A DNA stretch of 57,792 nt, from assembly GCA_003138515.1 (NCBI GenBank), contig PLGG01000043.1, positions 1,519-59,310 on the forward strand, in the 5' to 3' direction. The stretch is from Acidobacteriaceae bacterium (lineage in GTDB: Bacteria > Acidobacteriota > Terriglobia > Terriglobales > Acidobacteriaceae). The translations under genes were made by a program, and so were the position numbers. The notes beneath the pieces are model-generated. The model was not told the origin of the DNA. It ran no database searches and saw only the letters and a list, made by a program, of their open reading frames with translations. Shown here piece by piece: positions 1 through 9,086 of this stretch; position 1 is the first letter of the stretch, and the number at the start of each line of letters is the position of its first letter.

Positions 1-2154
1 CTCGGCGAGGGAATGATCCTGGTTACGATCATCCTGCTTCTTTTCCTTGGCAATGTTCGCGCGGCACTGATCGTTGCGGTGACCATACCGTTTTCCCTGA
101 TGTTTGCCTCAATCTTCCTGAATTTGAGCCATATCCCTGCAAACCTGATTTCACTTGGCGCGCTCGATTTTGGTATGGTCGTTGACGGCGCAGTTGTGAT
201 GGTGGAAAACATCGTTCGCCACCTGAGCCGCGAGTTTGGCTCCAATGCAGCGCACGGACAGCAAACCAACGGTCAGTCCAACGGCCGGCGAACACATCCC
301 AAGTCTGTTTCTGCCGTAATTCGTGAAGCGTGTCACGAGGTCCAACGGCCGGTTTTCTTTGCCATCGCCATCATCATCACTGCTTACATGCCGATCTTCA
401 CTCTGCAGCGAGTTGAAGGGCGTTTGTTCCGGCCTATGGCCTGGACCGTTGCCTTCGCGCTACTTGGCGCCATGACGTTCTCGATCCTGATCGCGCCGGT
501 GCTGTGCGCCATCTTTTTCCGGAATGGAGTCAAGGAATGGCGCAATCCGGTCATGGTTTTTCTCACCAAACGCTACCGGACCAGCGCGCGCTGGGCTGTC
601 GAACACCGTCCGGTTGTAGTTGGCGTTGGCCTGGCTGCGTTGGCCCTAGCTGTTTTCCTGATGTTCAGTGGCGTCATTGGCTCGGAGTTTCTGCCCCATT
701 TGGACGAAGGCGCAATCTGGGCGCGCGGTGCGATGGCCAACAGTGTAGGCGAGACGGAGGGTACGCGCTTCGCCGAACAAAACCGCCGTATCTTCGCCTC
801 GTTCCCCGAGGTTACCAAGGTCATTTCGCAATCCGGGGCGCCCGACGACGGAACCGACACGGGCGGATTCGGCAACACGGAGTATTTCATCGACTTGAAA
901 CCCAAGGACCAATGGCGGCCCGTCTTTCATCAGAACAAAGAGGAGCTGATCGCCGCGATGGATCGCGAAGTGGAGAAACATCCAGGAGCATTTTGGAACT
1001 TCTCCCAGCCCATTGAGGACAACATGGATGAAACGCTTACCGGCACGAAAGGCGGATTGGCTGCCAAGCTTTACGGGCCGGACCTGGACGTTCTCGAAGC
1101 AAAGGGCGAAGAGATCAAAGATGTGATGGCAAAGGTTGACGGGGTCAAGGATTTGGGAATTCAACGCGATACAGGCCAGCCGAATATCGATCTCACTGTT
1201 GACCGTCAGGCGGCTGCGCGCTTCGGCATCAATGTGGCTGATATTCAAGATGCGATTCAGACCGCTGTCGGCGGTAATCCTGTCAGCCAGGTCTTGCAGG
1301 GAGAGGCCGTCTACAACGTGGTCGTTCGCTATCAGAAACCGTATCGCGATACCAAGGAGGCTATCCAGAATATTCGACTGCTCGCTCCCTCGGGTGAGCG
1401 CGTCTCGCTGGCCCAGGTGACCAAAGCCGAGATTCGCGATGACGCCTATGACATTTACCGGGAAGATGGCTCCCGATATGTGGCCATCCGCTTTGAGGTT
1501 CGCGGGCGCGATCTGGGCACCACGGTCAAGGAAGCCATCGACAAGATCGCCAGGAATGTGCCGTTACCTCGTGGCTATCACCTCGAATGGACGGGAGAAT
1601 ACGACAGCGAAAAACGCGCCGAAAGCAGGCTGGCCCTCATCGTGCCCCTGACGGTCTTTTTGATCTTCATCATTCTCTACGCCATGTTTCGTTCCTTCAA
1701 ATGGGCTTTGCTGATTCTCGCCAACGTGGCCATGGCTCCCGTTGGAGGCTTGCTCGCTCTCCTTGTGACCGGCACATACTTCAGCGTATCTTCCGGTGTC
1801 GGCTTCCTCGCGCTGTTCGGTGTCTCGGTTCAGACGGGCGTCATCATGTTGGAATACATCAACCAATTGAGAGCTCGTGGCTATACTGTTGCAGATGCCG
1901 CTGTCGAGGGTGCAGTCTTGCGTTTGCGGCCGATCATGATGACCATGCTGGTCGCTACTCTGGGACTTCTTCCGGCGGCGACGTCCCACGCCATTGGCTC
2001 CGACTCGCAGCGCCCATTTGCCATTGTCATTGTGGGGGGACTCGTGGCAGCTCTCGCGATGAGCGTTTTTCTGCTGCCCACCTTGTATGTCTGGTTCGCG
2101 AGAGAGGGTGACAAGCTGCCGGAACCGGAAGCGGAGGGGTCCTTTGAACACTAA
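1..2154 (+). CDS. Heavy-metal RND efflux pump inner-membrane subunit (CzcA/CusA family), 5' truncated by window edge
   Basis: The reading frame is open from base 1 and encodes about 717 residues. Family members are about 1,030-1,070 residues, so roughly the first 330 are outside the window. The visible part starts in the first transmembrane bundle. The stretch LDFGMVVDGAVVMVEN is the TM4 signature of the heavy-metal RND branch and carries the proton-relay acidic residues. A large periplasmic porter domain and a second hydrophobic bundle near the C-terminus follow. The family exports divalent or monovalent metal ions by proton antiport through a tripartite complex. The metal (Cu/Ag versus Zn/Co/Ni) cannot be decided from what is visible. 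The stop codon overlaps the start of the outer-membrane partner, so the two genes are probably co-transcribed. The family call is secure, the substrate is not. Confidence 0.93.
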   Translation, partial: LGEGMILVTIILLLFLGNVRAALIVAVTIPFSLMFASIFLNLSHIPANLISLGALDFGMVVDGAVVMVENIVRHLSREFGSNAAHGQQTNGQSNGRRTHPKSVSAVIREACHEVQRPVFFAIAIIITAYMPIFTLQRVEGRLFRPMAWTVAFALLGAMTFSILIAPVLCAIFFRNGVKEWRNPVMVFLTKRYRTSARWAVEHRPVVVGVGLAALALAVFLMFSGVIGSEFLPHLDEGAIWARGAMANSVGETEGTRFAEQNRRIFASFPEVTKVISQSGAPDDGTDTGGFGNTEYFIDLKPKDQWRPVFHQNKEELIAAMDREVEKHPGAFWNFSQPIEDNMDETLTGTKGGLAAKLYGPDLDVLEAKGEEIKDVMAKVDGVKDLGIQRDTGQPNIDLTVDRQAAARFGINVADIQDAIQTAVGGNPVSQVLQGEAVYNVVVRYQKPYRDTKEAIQNIRLLAPSGERVSLAQVTKAEIRDDAYDIYREDGSRYVAIRFEVRGRDLGTTVKEAIDKIARNVPLPRGYHLEWTGEYDSEKRAESRLALIVPLTVFLIFIILYAMFRSFKWALLILANVAMAPVGGLLALLVTGTYFSVSSGVGFLALFGVSVQTGVIMLEYINQLRARGYTVADAAVEGAVLRLRPIMMTMLVATLGLLPAATSHAIGSDSQRPFAIVIVGGLVAALAMSVFLLPTLYVWFAREGDKLPEPEAEGSFEH

Positions 2155-3463
2155 GCGCACCGTTCATCGCGTGAATTCGCGCACCACGAAGCGCTGCATC
2201 GCCTGCTCCCGGATCTGCGTACTTGGTCTGGCATTGTTTCTAACGCAGGCAGCACCCGCGCAGCAAGCGCTCACCTGGGACCAGGTGAAGGCGAAGTTCG
2301 AAACCTCAAACCCTGCTCTCAAGGCCGATGCCGACAACGTCGACGAGATGAGGGCCGAAGAGATCACAGCTTTCCTCCGGCCCAACCCGCAGTTCAGTCT
2401 AACGGCCGACGGCACGCAGATCGCGCGGCACGATGGAGTCTGGCAGCCGCTCAAAGGCACCTACGAGGTGCCCAGCTTCAGTTACCTGCACGAGCGCGAA
2501 CACAAGCGCGAGCTCCGTTTGGAGAGCGCTCAGGAAGGCACGCGCATTACGCAGTCAGAGCATGAGGACCTGGATCGTAACATGATCTTTGCTCTGCGCA
2601 CGGCGTTCGTGGGAACGCTCCAGGCCAAGTTCATTCTCGATCTGGCGAAAGCCGACCTCGCTTACTGGGACAAGATCATTGACATTAGCCGCGCAAGCCT
2701 CAATGCCGGCGCCATCGGCCAGATCGATCTGGACCGCATTGAGTTACAGCGCGTGCAGTACGAGTCGGAGGTCGAAACCGCGATCGTCAATCTACGCACC
2801 GCAAAGATTCAGTTATTGCAGATGCTGGACGATCGCACGCCGGTCGATCAGTTCGATGTGACGGGCGAATTCGATTTCAGCGATGCATTGCAGCCTTTGG
2901 AAACTTATCGCGATGCCGCCCTCGCGGCCAGGCCTGACCTTCAGGCCGCGCTGCAAACGATCCAGCAATCCGACACCAACCACAAGCTCGCAATCTCCAA
3001 CGGCTCGACCGATCCGACTCTTTCCGCCTGGTACACGCACAACGCCTCGACCAATAACCCCAATGGTCCTCAGACTCTTGGCGTCAGCGTGAGCATTCCG
3101 TTGCGCATCTTCGACAAGAACCAGGGCGAGAAGAAGCGCACGCAAATCGACATCGACCGCGCCCAGCAGGCCAGCGAGGCCACGCGGGCACAGGTCTTCA
3201 GCGACGTGGACACGGCCTATGAACTGGTGCGCAGTAACGTCGCGCTGCTCAAGCCATACAAAGCGAAATACAACGACCAGGCGCTGCGCGTCCGCGATAC
3301 GGTCACCTACGCTTACCAGCACGGCGGCGCTTCATTGATGGACTTTCTCAACGCGCAGAGCGATTTCCGCCAGGTGCAGCTGGCATATGCGCAACTGATA
3401 GGCGCCTATCTTACTGCTGTTGGCCAACTGAATCTTGCCGTCGGACGGGAGACAATCCCATAA
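2144..3463 (+). CDS. TolC-like outer membrane efflux protein (CusC/CzcC type)
   Basis: This gene encodes the outer-membrane channel partner of the upstream RND pump. The frame is open from an ATG at 2087, but that start lies inside the RND gene and gives an arginine-rich leader. I prefer the TTG at 2144, preceded by GGAGGGG at 2133-2139 and overlapping the RND stop, which gives 439 residues. The N-terminus contains a hydrophobic export signal (CVLGLALFLTQAAPAQ). The rest has the two-repeat helical organisation of outer membrane efflux proteins, with the usual DLAKADLAYWDKI-type and QSDFRQVQLAYAQ-type coiled-coil helices. No lipobox is evident. The GTG at 2171 is an alternative start. Confidence 0.88.
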   Translation: MNTKRTVHRVNSRTTKRCIACSRICVLGLALFLTQAAPAQQALTWDQVKAKFETSNPALKADADNVDEMRAEEITAFLRPNPQFSLTADGTQIARHDGVWQPLKGTYEVPSFSYLHEREHKRELRLESAQEGTRITQSEHEDLDRNMIFALRTAFVGTLQAKFILDLAKADLAYWDKIIDISRASLNAGAIGQIDLDRIELQRVQYESEVETAIVNLRTAKIQLLQMLDDRTPVDQFDVTGEFDFSDALQPLETYRDAALAARPDLQAALQTIQQSDTNHKLAISNGSTDPTLSAWYTHNASTNNPNGPQTLGVSVSIPLRIFDKNQGEKKRTQIDIDRAQQASEATRAQVFSDVDTAYELVRSNVALLKPYKAKYNDQALRVRDTVTYAYQHGGASLMDFLNAQSDFRQVQLAYAQLIGAYLTAVGQLNLAVGRETIP

Positions 3464-3537
3464 GAGGGTTTTGCTCAACAGCTATGTGCATTGGTCATGC
3501 TTAGAAGAACAGGGCATCCAACTCCCGGGGAGGTCAA

Positions 3538-4197
3538 ATGGGTTTGATGGAACGGAAAACGGTCAGCACCCGAATTGAAGAGATAGGCATATTCCCGGGC
3601 ATCCGCGTCAAAACGGCGGATCAGGCGCTTTATGCCGCCGAAACCTTATACCATGCCGGGATTCCCGTGGCAGAAATCACCATGACCGTCCCTGACGCGA
3701 TCGAAGTCATTCGCAAGCTGGCGCAAAGCTTTCCAGATATGGTCGTTGGCGCCGGTACAGTGCTGGACAAAGACACCGCCGAGCGGTGCCTTGACGCAGG
3801 AGCCACATTCCTTACTAGCACGGGCTTTGTTCCCGAGGTCATCGAGTCCGCGCTCAAAAGGGATGTCGTTGCCATTCCAGGTGCGCTCACACCTACAGAA
3901 GTAATCGCCGCGTGGAAGGCTGGCGCGGATTTTGTGAAGTTATATCCCTCGGCCCCCGTGGGCGGGGATATGTACATTCGCTCGTTGAAGGTTCCGTTGC
4001 CTCAAGTGAAGCTCATCGCCGCAGGCGGTGTTAACCAGCAGAACGCGAAGAACTTCATCATCGCTGGGGCAAGCTCGATCGGTGTTGGCGTCGAGTTATT
4101 GCCAAGAGACGCTGTACTGAGACGCCAGGACCACCGTATACATGAGCTGGCGCGCCGGTTTCTCGGCTTTGTAGCCGAGGCGCGAGTAACTGAATAG
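3538..4197 (+). CDS. eda: KDPG/KHG aldolase (2-keto-3-deoxy-6-phosphogluconate aldolase)
   Basis: The enzyme cleaves 2-keto-3-deoxy-6-phosphogluconate to pyruvate and glyceraldehyde 3-phosphate, the last step of the Entner-Doudoroff pathway, or splits related keto-acids. The protein is 219 residues, normal for this class I (beta/alpha)8 aldolase. Glu46 in AEITMT and Lys134 in FVKLYPSAPVGG match the catalytic Glu and the Schiff-base Lys of the E. coli enzyme closely in position. GAGTV and AAGGVN are the usual substrate-loop motifs. The ATG has GGGAGG a few bases upstream. No edd is adjacent. The gene fits metabolically with gnd and zwf further right, but is not in an operon with them. The C-terminus after VELLPRD is a little unlike the classical enzyme, so activity on a related 2-keto-3-deoxy acid is possible. 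Confidence 0.9.
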   Translation: MGLMERKTVSTRIEEIGIFPGIRVKTADQALYAAETLYHAGIPVAEITMTVPDAIEVIRKLAQSFPDMVVGAGTVLDKDTAERCLDAGATFLTSTGFVPEVIESALKRDVVAIPGALTPTEVIAAWKAGADFVKLYPSAPVGGDMYIRSLKVPLPQVKLIAAGGVNQQNAKNFIIAGASSIGVGVELLPRDAVLRRQDHRIHELARRFLGFVAEARVTE

Positions 4198-4454
4198 CTG
4201 CATTAGACTCTCTTGGCGGCCCTCAGCTGCCTAAATTTGTTGAACATTGGATGCACCGACGAATGCGCTCTCTATATATATATTAGCCGCCTCCCTTGTG
4301 CTCCGCACGACAGCGGCTCAGGTCATGGCAGGCACGCTCAAACGAAAGTTATAAGTACCTCACAAAATACGCGGCGCCTTATGCAAATCCAGCAAAATCT
4401 TCATGCTTCGTTCACGTTTTAAGGCCCATGCTCTAAATGAAGGAGGAAATCACC

Positions 4455-4829
4455 ATGACTCGCAAGATACAGGTCTTAGCAGCAATAGCGGCAATTACGG
4501 TTTCCGCCGGTCTCGCACGCGCGCAGAATTCTATGAACGCGGGCATCAGCCAAGCCCAGGCTCAACAAATGCTCCGCAGTGCGCACACGGTAGAACAGTA
4601 CAAGATGCTGGCAGGCTATTTTCACGAGCGCCAGTTGGTCTTTGAAGAGAAGGCGCAGGCAGAGAAGCTGGAGTGGGAGCGCCGCAGCCAGATCACGGCT
4701 GCAAGCTACCAGAAGTATCCCCGTCCGGCGGACTCGTCACGAAACCGTTACGAGTACTTCACGTACGAAGCCCAGCAGATGAGCGATCAGGCTGCGCACT
4801 ATGAGAGCCTTTCAGCGAGCACCAAGTAA
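4455..4829 (+). CDS. Small exported protein of unknown function, 124 aa
   Basis: I do not recognise the family. The start at 4455 is chosen because AGGAGG sits at 4441-4446; an upstream ATG at 4437 has no such site. Residues 1-24 form a Sec signal peptide with a likely cleavage after AGLARA. The mature part is hydrophilic and rich in Gln, Glu, Ala and Tyr, with a predicted helical stretch (AQAQQMLRSAHTVEQYKMLAGYF) and no cysteine. It resembles short acidobacterial periplasmic proteins that begin with a helical AQxMLRSAxT segment, but I can give no function. It stands alone between eda and the sensor-kinase pair and is followed by a hairpin terminator. Confidence 0.75.
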   Translation: MTRKIQVLAAIAAITVSAGLARAQNSMNAGISQAQAQQMLRSAHTVEQYKMLAGYFHERQLVFEEKAQAEKLEWERRSQITAASYQKYPRPADSSRNRYEYFTYEAQQMSDQAAHYESLSASTK

Positions 4830-4863
4830 TCGATACGCTGCAAAGGCGTTACGCAGCACAAGG

Positions 4864-4912
4864 GCGGGGATGGGAAACTGGATCCGAAAGGCGATCCACA
4901 ACTCATCCCCGC
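4864..4912 (+). terminator. Hairpin terminator after the small exported protein
   Basis: The arms GCGGGGATG (4864-4872) and CATCCCCGC (4904-4912) pair perfectly. Inside them GGATC and GATCC form a second short stem. The sequence then runs into a T-rich but not pure-T stretch (GATTTCTTTGTAAATTATTT). The position right after a stop codon supports a rho-independent terminator; the interrupted T-tract makes it moderate. Confidence 0.55.
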
Positions 4913-5001
4913 GATTTCTTTGTAAATTATTTATGTTTTGTTGATGTCCCTCCCGGTATCGTCTTCCTACGCGCATTCCGAATCGGAAAGCCTTGTAAGC
5001 C

Positions 5002-6465
5002 ATGAGGATGTCAGACTTTATTGGGGAGCGGAATCACCCGACACGTGCGCAAGTTGCGGGCGAATGCCTGGCGGGCTCCTGGGTGATTGCGCTGCTGGCA
5101 TTTGCCGGGTTTGTCCTTCAATTCAATGCCGCGCCGGTCGGATTCCTCTTTCTTCTGGTGGTAGTGTGCGAAGCGATTCTCTGCGGATTTTGGCAGGCAT
5201 CGGTGGTTTCAATAGTGGCGTGCGCTTGCCTGGACTACTTCTTTTATCCGCCGGTTCTGAGGTTCACGATTACCGACCCGCAAGACTGGGTGGCGCTGGG
5301 AGCGTTCGAAATCAGCGCTCTACTCGTCAGCAGGCTTTCATCGCGGGAAAAGCTGCAGACACGCGAGGCCACGTTGCAGCGAACCTCGATGGAGCAATTG
5401 TTCGAGCTGAGCCGGAGCACGCTGCTCATGAATTTGCACCAGCCTCCAGGGCCGCAACTGGTGCAGCTAATCCAGCGCATCTTCAAAGCAGAAGCAGTCG
5501 CTATCTTCAATGCGGAGTCGGGAACGTCCGACCTTTCCGGGGCATGGGCCGCGGACGAACGCGAACTGGCAAAAGAATGCTACCTGGCGCAGGTAGATGA
5601 TGAGGACAAGGCCGCTCGCGTATCCCGGCGCCTTTTGAGAAGAGGAGTGGATTCCATTGGCGCGATTGCGATACGAGGTGATCTTGGCTTGCTGGTGGTC
5701 GACGCGTTGGCTTCGCTGACGGCGATTACGCTGGACCGATGCATTTCATTTCAAAAGGAGAGCGAGATCGAGGCGGCGAATCTAAGCGAGCGGCTGCGAG
5801 CCGCGGTTCTGGATTCCCTGGCGCATGCGGTGAAGACGCCGCTCACCGCAATCCAGACTGCGACCGCCGGGCTGAGTGAGGTGGGTGAGTTGAATGCGCC
5901 GCAACAGGAGTTGGCTGCTCTCATCGATGATGAATCCCGGCAGTTGACCCAATTGAGTACGAAGTTGCTGCAGACGGCCAAGCTCGAGGCTCGGGAACTC
6001 AGCGTGGCCCGCGATGAAATTGTCATTGGCGACCTGGTAACGGAAGCGTTAGAGGAACAGCGCGGGCGCATGGCGGGGCATTCAGTCGAAATCAAAGTTC
6101 CGAATCCCGAGCTCACAATCCGCGGTGATCGTGAGCTTCTGTCGATGGCATTGGCGCAATATCTCGATAATGCGGCTAAGTACTCCTATGCGGGCGCTGC
6201 GGTCGAGGTATCGGCATGGGAAAGTCATTCCGAATTAATGATCTCGGTTCATAACTTCGGTCCGGCCATTCCTATCAGCGACAGGGAGCGCATCTTTCAA
6301 CGGTTCTTTCGCAGTGAGGGAACCATGCACTTAGCCGCGGGCACAGGGATTGGCCTTTCCACGGTAAGAATGGCCGCCGAAGCCCATCGGGGCCACGTGT
6401 GGGTAATCAGTAACGCAAATGAGGGAACGACATTCTTTCTATCCCTGCCTAAGGATGGAGGATAA
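5002..6465 (+). CDS. KdpD-like sensor histidine kinase lacking the N-terminal KdpD domain
   Basis: A 487-residue membrane sensor kinase. Residues about 20-115 are hydrophobic segments of the DUF4118 type found in the middle of KdpD (CLDYFFYPPVLRFTI, DPQDWVALGAF). A GAF-like linker follows, then a HisKA helix with the phospho-accepting His275 in AHAVKTPLTAIQTA, and a HATPase domain with an N-box (YLDNAAKYS) and a GTGIGLS ATP lid. The N-terminal KdpD/UspA-like region of full-length KdpD is absent. The response-regulator gene begins 2 bases after the stop. By homology the pair could sense K+ or envelope state, but no kdpFABC operon is next to it. The only Kdp relic here is the kdpA fragment about 50 kb away. 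The ATG at 5002 has only a weak ribosome site, and one at 5008 is possible. Confidence 0.85.
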   Translation: MRMSDFIGERNHPTRAQVAGECLAGSWVIALLAFAGFVLQFNAAPVGFLFLLVVVCEAILCGFWQASVVSIVACACLDYFFYPPVLRFTITDPQDWVALGAFEISALLVSRLSSREKLQTREATLQRTSMEQLFELSRSTLLMNLHQPPGPQLVQLIQRIFKAEAVAIFNAESGTSDLSGAWAADERELAKECYLAQVDDEDKAARVSRRLLRRGVDSIGAIAIRGDLGLLVVDALASLTAITLDRCISFQKESEIEAANLSERLRAAVLDSLAHAVKTPLTAIQTATAGLSEVGELNAPQQELAALIDDESRQLTQLSTKLLQTAKLEARELSVARDEIVIGDLVTEALEEQRGRMAGHSVEIKVPNPELTIRGDRELLSMALAQYLDNAAKYSYAGAAVEVSAWESHSELMISVHNFGPAIPISDRERIFQRFFRSEGTMHLAAGTGIGLSTVRMAAEAHRGHVWVISNANEGTTFFLSLPKDGG

Positions 6466-6467
6466 CA

Positions 6468-7166
6468 GTGAATACGGAATCAGGAAACATCCTGATTGTG
6501 GACGACGAGCGTTCGATTCGGCTGTCGTTGAGAACGATTCTCGGAAACTTCGGCTTTGACATCGTAGAGGCCGCCCGGGGAGAAGAGGCCCTGTCGCTCG
6601 TGCGTACGGAGCAATTCGACGCGGTTCTGCTTGACATCAATATGCCGGGTATTGGGGGCATTGAAGTCTGCCGGCTCATGCGCAAAGCGTCGCCCCGCCT
6701 GCCGATCGTGATGCTGACGGTACAGGGAAGCGAGGACCGCAAAGTCGAGGCTCTGAATGCCGGCGCCGATGACTACATTACAAAGCCTTTTCAATTGAGG
6801 GAGCTCACGGCGCGCCTGCGAGCCGCCGTGCGCCGCAATCGGGTAGCTGACGACAGGGATGTTGCAATCCTGATCGGAGACATTCTGCTCGACCCAGGCC
6901 GGCATCTAGTTGAGAAGAAGGGCCGCGCCGTCCATCTGACTCCTAAACAGTTCGAGTTGCTGCACTATCTCATGGCGCACGCAGGTAGGCCAATTCCCCA
7001 CGCAAAATTGTTGCGTTCGGTTTGGGGGCCCGAATATGGAAACGAGTTAGAGTATCTTCGGACGTTCATTCGGCAAATTCGTATAAAGATCGAAGACGAT
7101 GCCGCGAGTCCAAAATATCTACTGACAGACTCGCATATCGGTTACCGCTTCAGTGAGTCGGTGTAA
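6468..7166 (+). CDS. KdpE/OmpR-family response regulator
   Basis: This is the cognate regulator of the kinase just upstream. Translation probably starts at GTG 6468, with GGAGG in the overlap region and a 2-base gap from the kinase stop. The 232-residue protein has a receiver domain with the acidic pair in VDDE, phospho-acceptor Asp56 in LLDINMPG, the conserved Thr in LTVQG and Lys106 in TKPF. A winged-helix OmpR/PhoB DNA-binding domain follows (LTPKQFELLHYLMAHAG, LRTFIRQIRIKIE, GYRF). The length and the VWGPEYGNELEYLRTF signature are KdpE-like. It should bind DNA as a dimer after phosphorylation. The targets are not visible. Confidence 0.9.
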   Translation: MNTESGNILIVDDERSIRLSLRTILGNFGFDIVEAARGEEALSLVRTEQFDAVLLDINMPGIGGIEVCRLMRKASPRLPIVMLTVQGSEDRKVEALNAGADDYITKPFQLRELTARLRAAVRRNRVADDRDVAILIGDILLDPGRHLVEKKGRAVHLTPKQFELLHYLMAHAGRPIPHAKLLRSVWGPEYGNELEYLRTFIRQIRIKIEDDAASPKYLLTDSHIGYRFSESV

Positions 7167-7247
7167 CAGGCAAGGCGCGGCGCCACCGGCTTGCGAAGCG
7201 ATATTGTGGGGACGCAGATCGAGAAACGCGTAGTATTCTCGAATGCA

Positions 7248-8018
7248 GTGGACAGAAGAACTTTGCTTCAGTTGGCGGGCACAATTGCTCTTGGCCGAGC
7301 GATCGGCTTAGGTGCCGTACAATCAGCTCGCGGAACCACCATGTCCGTCGCATCCAACAGTGCAGAGACGGCTCGACCTTATCCGTTCCCGGTTGACATT
7401 CTGTATCACGGCAGCCGCGCCCGTCCTCAAATCGCATTGACTTTCGACGCCTGTCCGCGCAAGGAACGCCCCGAATTCTCAACGGAGATTGTGAATTATC
7501 TTCAACAGGAACATCTTCCGGCCACATTCTTCGTCTCCGGGTTATGGGCGGAGCACTGTCAGGAGGGCATTCAACGTCTTGCAGAGGCGCCGTACTTCGA
7601 GATTGGACTGCACGGATATCATCACTGGAAATCGAGCGAATTGACAGAGCAGGTTATCGCCTCTGAAATCGAATCTACGCGATCGGCTATTGTGCAATTG
7701 GGATGCAAACCGCAGCCGTTCTTTCGCCCTCCTTACGGCGATTGCCCGCCCAAACTCATCAAAGTAGCGAAAGAGCTTGGCGTTCTCACTGTTATGTGGG
7801 ACGTCGTGTCAGGCGATCCCAATCCGCGCAACACGGCCGATATCCTGGAGCGCAGGGTGCTCACATTAACGCGCAACGGCAGCGTCATCATCATGCATGT
7901 GAATAATGGCGGCATCTGGACGGCACAGGCGCCCCCGGCTATCGTCGCAGGCTTGCGTGAACGGGGATTTCAATTCGTCTCGGTCGGACAATTGCTGAAA
8001 CATTTCGACGAAAAGTGA
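7248..8018 (+). CDS. Exported polysaccharide deacetylase-like protein (NodB fold), variant active-site motif
   Basis: This is a carbohydrate esterase 4/NodB-type domain. Signatures are IALTFDACP (first active-site motif), LHGYHHW (metal-binding His pair), RPPYGD and MHVNNGG. In the usual TFDDGP motif the second Asp binds the metal. Here it is Ala, so the metal site is altered or the protein belongs to the variant branch with a TFDAC motif. The start is uncertain: a TTG at 7191 keeps the frame open, but GTG 7248 puts DRRTLLQLAG near the N-terminus, which looks like a twin-arginine signal, and I prefer it. Neither start has a strong ribosome site. The protein probably acts on peptidoglycan or exopolysaccharide in the periplasm. 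It is monocistronic, downstream of the KdpE-like gene. Confidence 0.8.
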   Translation: MDRRTLLQLAGTIALGRAIGLGAVQSARGTTMSVASNSAETARPYPFPVDILYHGSRARPQIALTFDACPRKERPEFSTEIVNYLQQEHLPATFFVSGLWAEHCQEGIQRLAEAPYFEIGLHGYHHWKSSELTEQVIASEIESTRSAIVQLGCKPQPFFRPPYGDCPPKLIKVAKELGVLTVMWDVVSGDPNPRNTADILERRVLTLTRNGSVIIMHVNNGGIWTAQAPPAIVAGLRERGFQFVSVGQLLKHFDEK

Positions 8019-8162
8019 CTCGCTGGTTTCCGCTCGCCATCGGTAATTTCTACCCTCGGTTCATCAATCCGGGCCGGGGTTGTCCAAGAAAATCCAGACC
8101 GATCTCGTCTTCTGTCATGCAACGCTGCTCAAGCCTGTAACCTTATGCTTGGAGGCACCAAC

Positions 8163-8996
8163 ATGTTGATCCGCCTTGCATACGACATTCAATTCGATAT
8201 TCCGGCGGCTGTCGCTATGGTGGCGCTTCTCAATGTCCATCCCTCCCGCGCGCACGATCTGCTGGAGCCGGACGAGTTGCAGACCGAACCCAGACTTGAA
8301 ATCACTCATTACATCGACGGCTTCGGGAATCGTTGCGCGCGGTTTGTCGCGCCTCAAGGAAAACTCCGGCTTTTCAGTTCCACGCTGATTCGAGACTCCG
8401 GAGCTCCTGACGAATTCAATTGGTCGGCGCGCGAGCCGGCAGTCGGCGATCTGCCGAACGAAATGCTGAGCTTCTTGCTCAACAGCCGCTACTGCGAGGT
8501 GGATCGCTTTTCGACCATCGCGCTCGAACTGTTTGGACACATCGAACCCGGCTGGGGCCGCGTGCAAGCCATTTGCAACTGGGTAAACAACAAAGTGGCG
8601 TTCAACTATCAACATGCGCGGCCCACAAAGACGGCCCTGGATGTGTTTACGGAACGCGTGGGCGTGTGCCGCGACTTTCAACACCTGGCGATCACCTTCT
8701 GCCGCGCGCTCAACATTCCGGCTCGCTATGCAACCGGGTATCTGGGCGACATCGGCGTGCCAGTGAGGCTTCCCATGGACTTCAGCGCATGGTTCGAAGT
8801 TTATCTGGACGGCCGCTGGTGGACGTTCGATGCGCGCAACAATCAACCCCGGATTGGCCGTGTACTGATTGCAACGGGCCGGGACGCCGCCGATGTGGCG
8901 ATGACCACTTCCTTTGGACAGGCTGACCTGCGCCATTTTTTCGTAGTCACCGAGGAAGAGACAGCGACGCGCCCTGAAGGAAATTCGCGCGAGTGA
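8163..8996 (+). CDS. Transglutaminase-like cysteine peptidase-fold protein
   Basis: The 277-residue protein has an N-terminal beta domain and a transglutaminase-like core. The core carries the nucleophile region ERVGVCRDFQHLAITF (Cys169), the RALNIPARYATGY strand-helix typical of these proteins, and the Asp motif RWWTFDARNN (Asp223). Where most family members have the catalytic His (DxHAW), this one reads MDFSAWFEVY with Ser208. I recall a DFSAWFE form in other bacterial members, so the subfamily may use another residue or be non-catalytic. The start ATG 8163 follows GGAGG at 8151-8155. It has no signal peptide and is probably cytoplasmic. No partner gene suggests its substrate. Confidence 0.82.
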   Translation: MLIRLAYDIQFDIPAAVAMVALLNVHPSRAHDLLEPDELQTEPRLEITHYIDGFGNRCARFVAPQGKLRLFSSTLIRDSGAPDEFNWSAREPAVGDLPNEMLSFLLNSRYCEVDRFSTIALELFGHIEPGWGRVQAICNWVNNKVAFNYQHARPTKTALDVFTERVGVCRDFQHLAITFCRALNIPARYATGYLGDIGVPVRLPMDFSAWFEVYLDGRWWTFDARNNQPRIGRVLIATGRDAADVAMTTSFGQADLRHFFVVTEEETATRPEGNSRE

Positions 8997-9030
8997 AAAG
9001 AAGCGAATCCAGACCGCAACTGGTCTTTCA

Positions 9031-9050
9031 CGCTGCGTAGCTACGCAGCG
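9031..9050. terminator. 20-bp perfect palindrome between convergent genes
   Basis: CGCTGCGTAGCTACGCAGCG is a perfect inverted repeat with 10-bp arms and no spacer. It lies between the transglutaminase-like gene (ending 8996) and the convergent Crp/Fnr gene (ending 9087). It could act as a bidirectional terminator cruciform, although there is no T-tract, or as a protein-binding palindrome. Confidence 0.45.
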
Positions 9051-9086
9051 GCTTGTTATGCGGCGCAGGCACCGAGCTGAAGCCGC

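Noticed and set aside
5002..7166. Complete kdp regulatory plus structural operon
   Set aside because: No kdpF, kdpB or kdpC is adjacent; only the kinase-regulator pair is here and the kdpA remnant is about 50 kb away.
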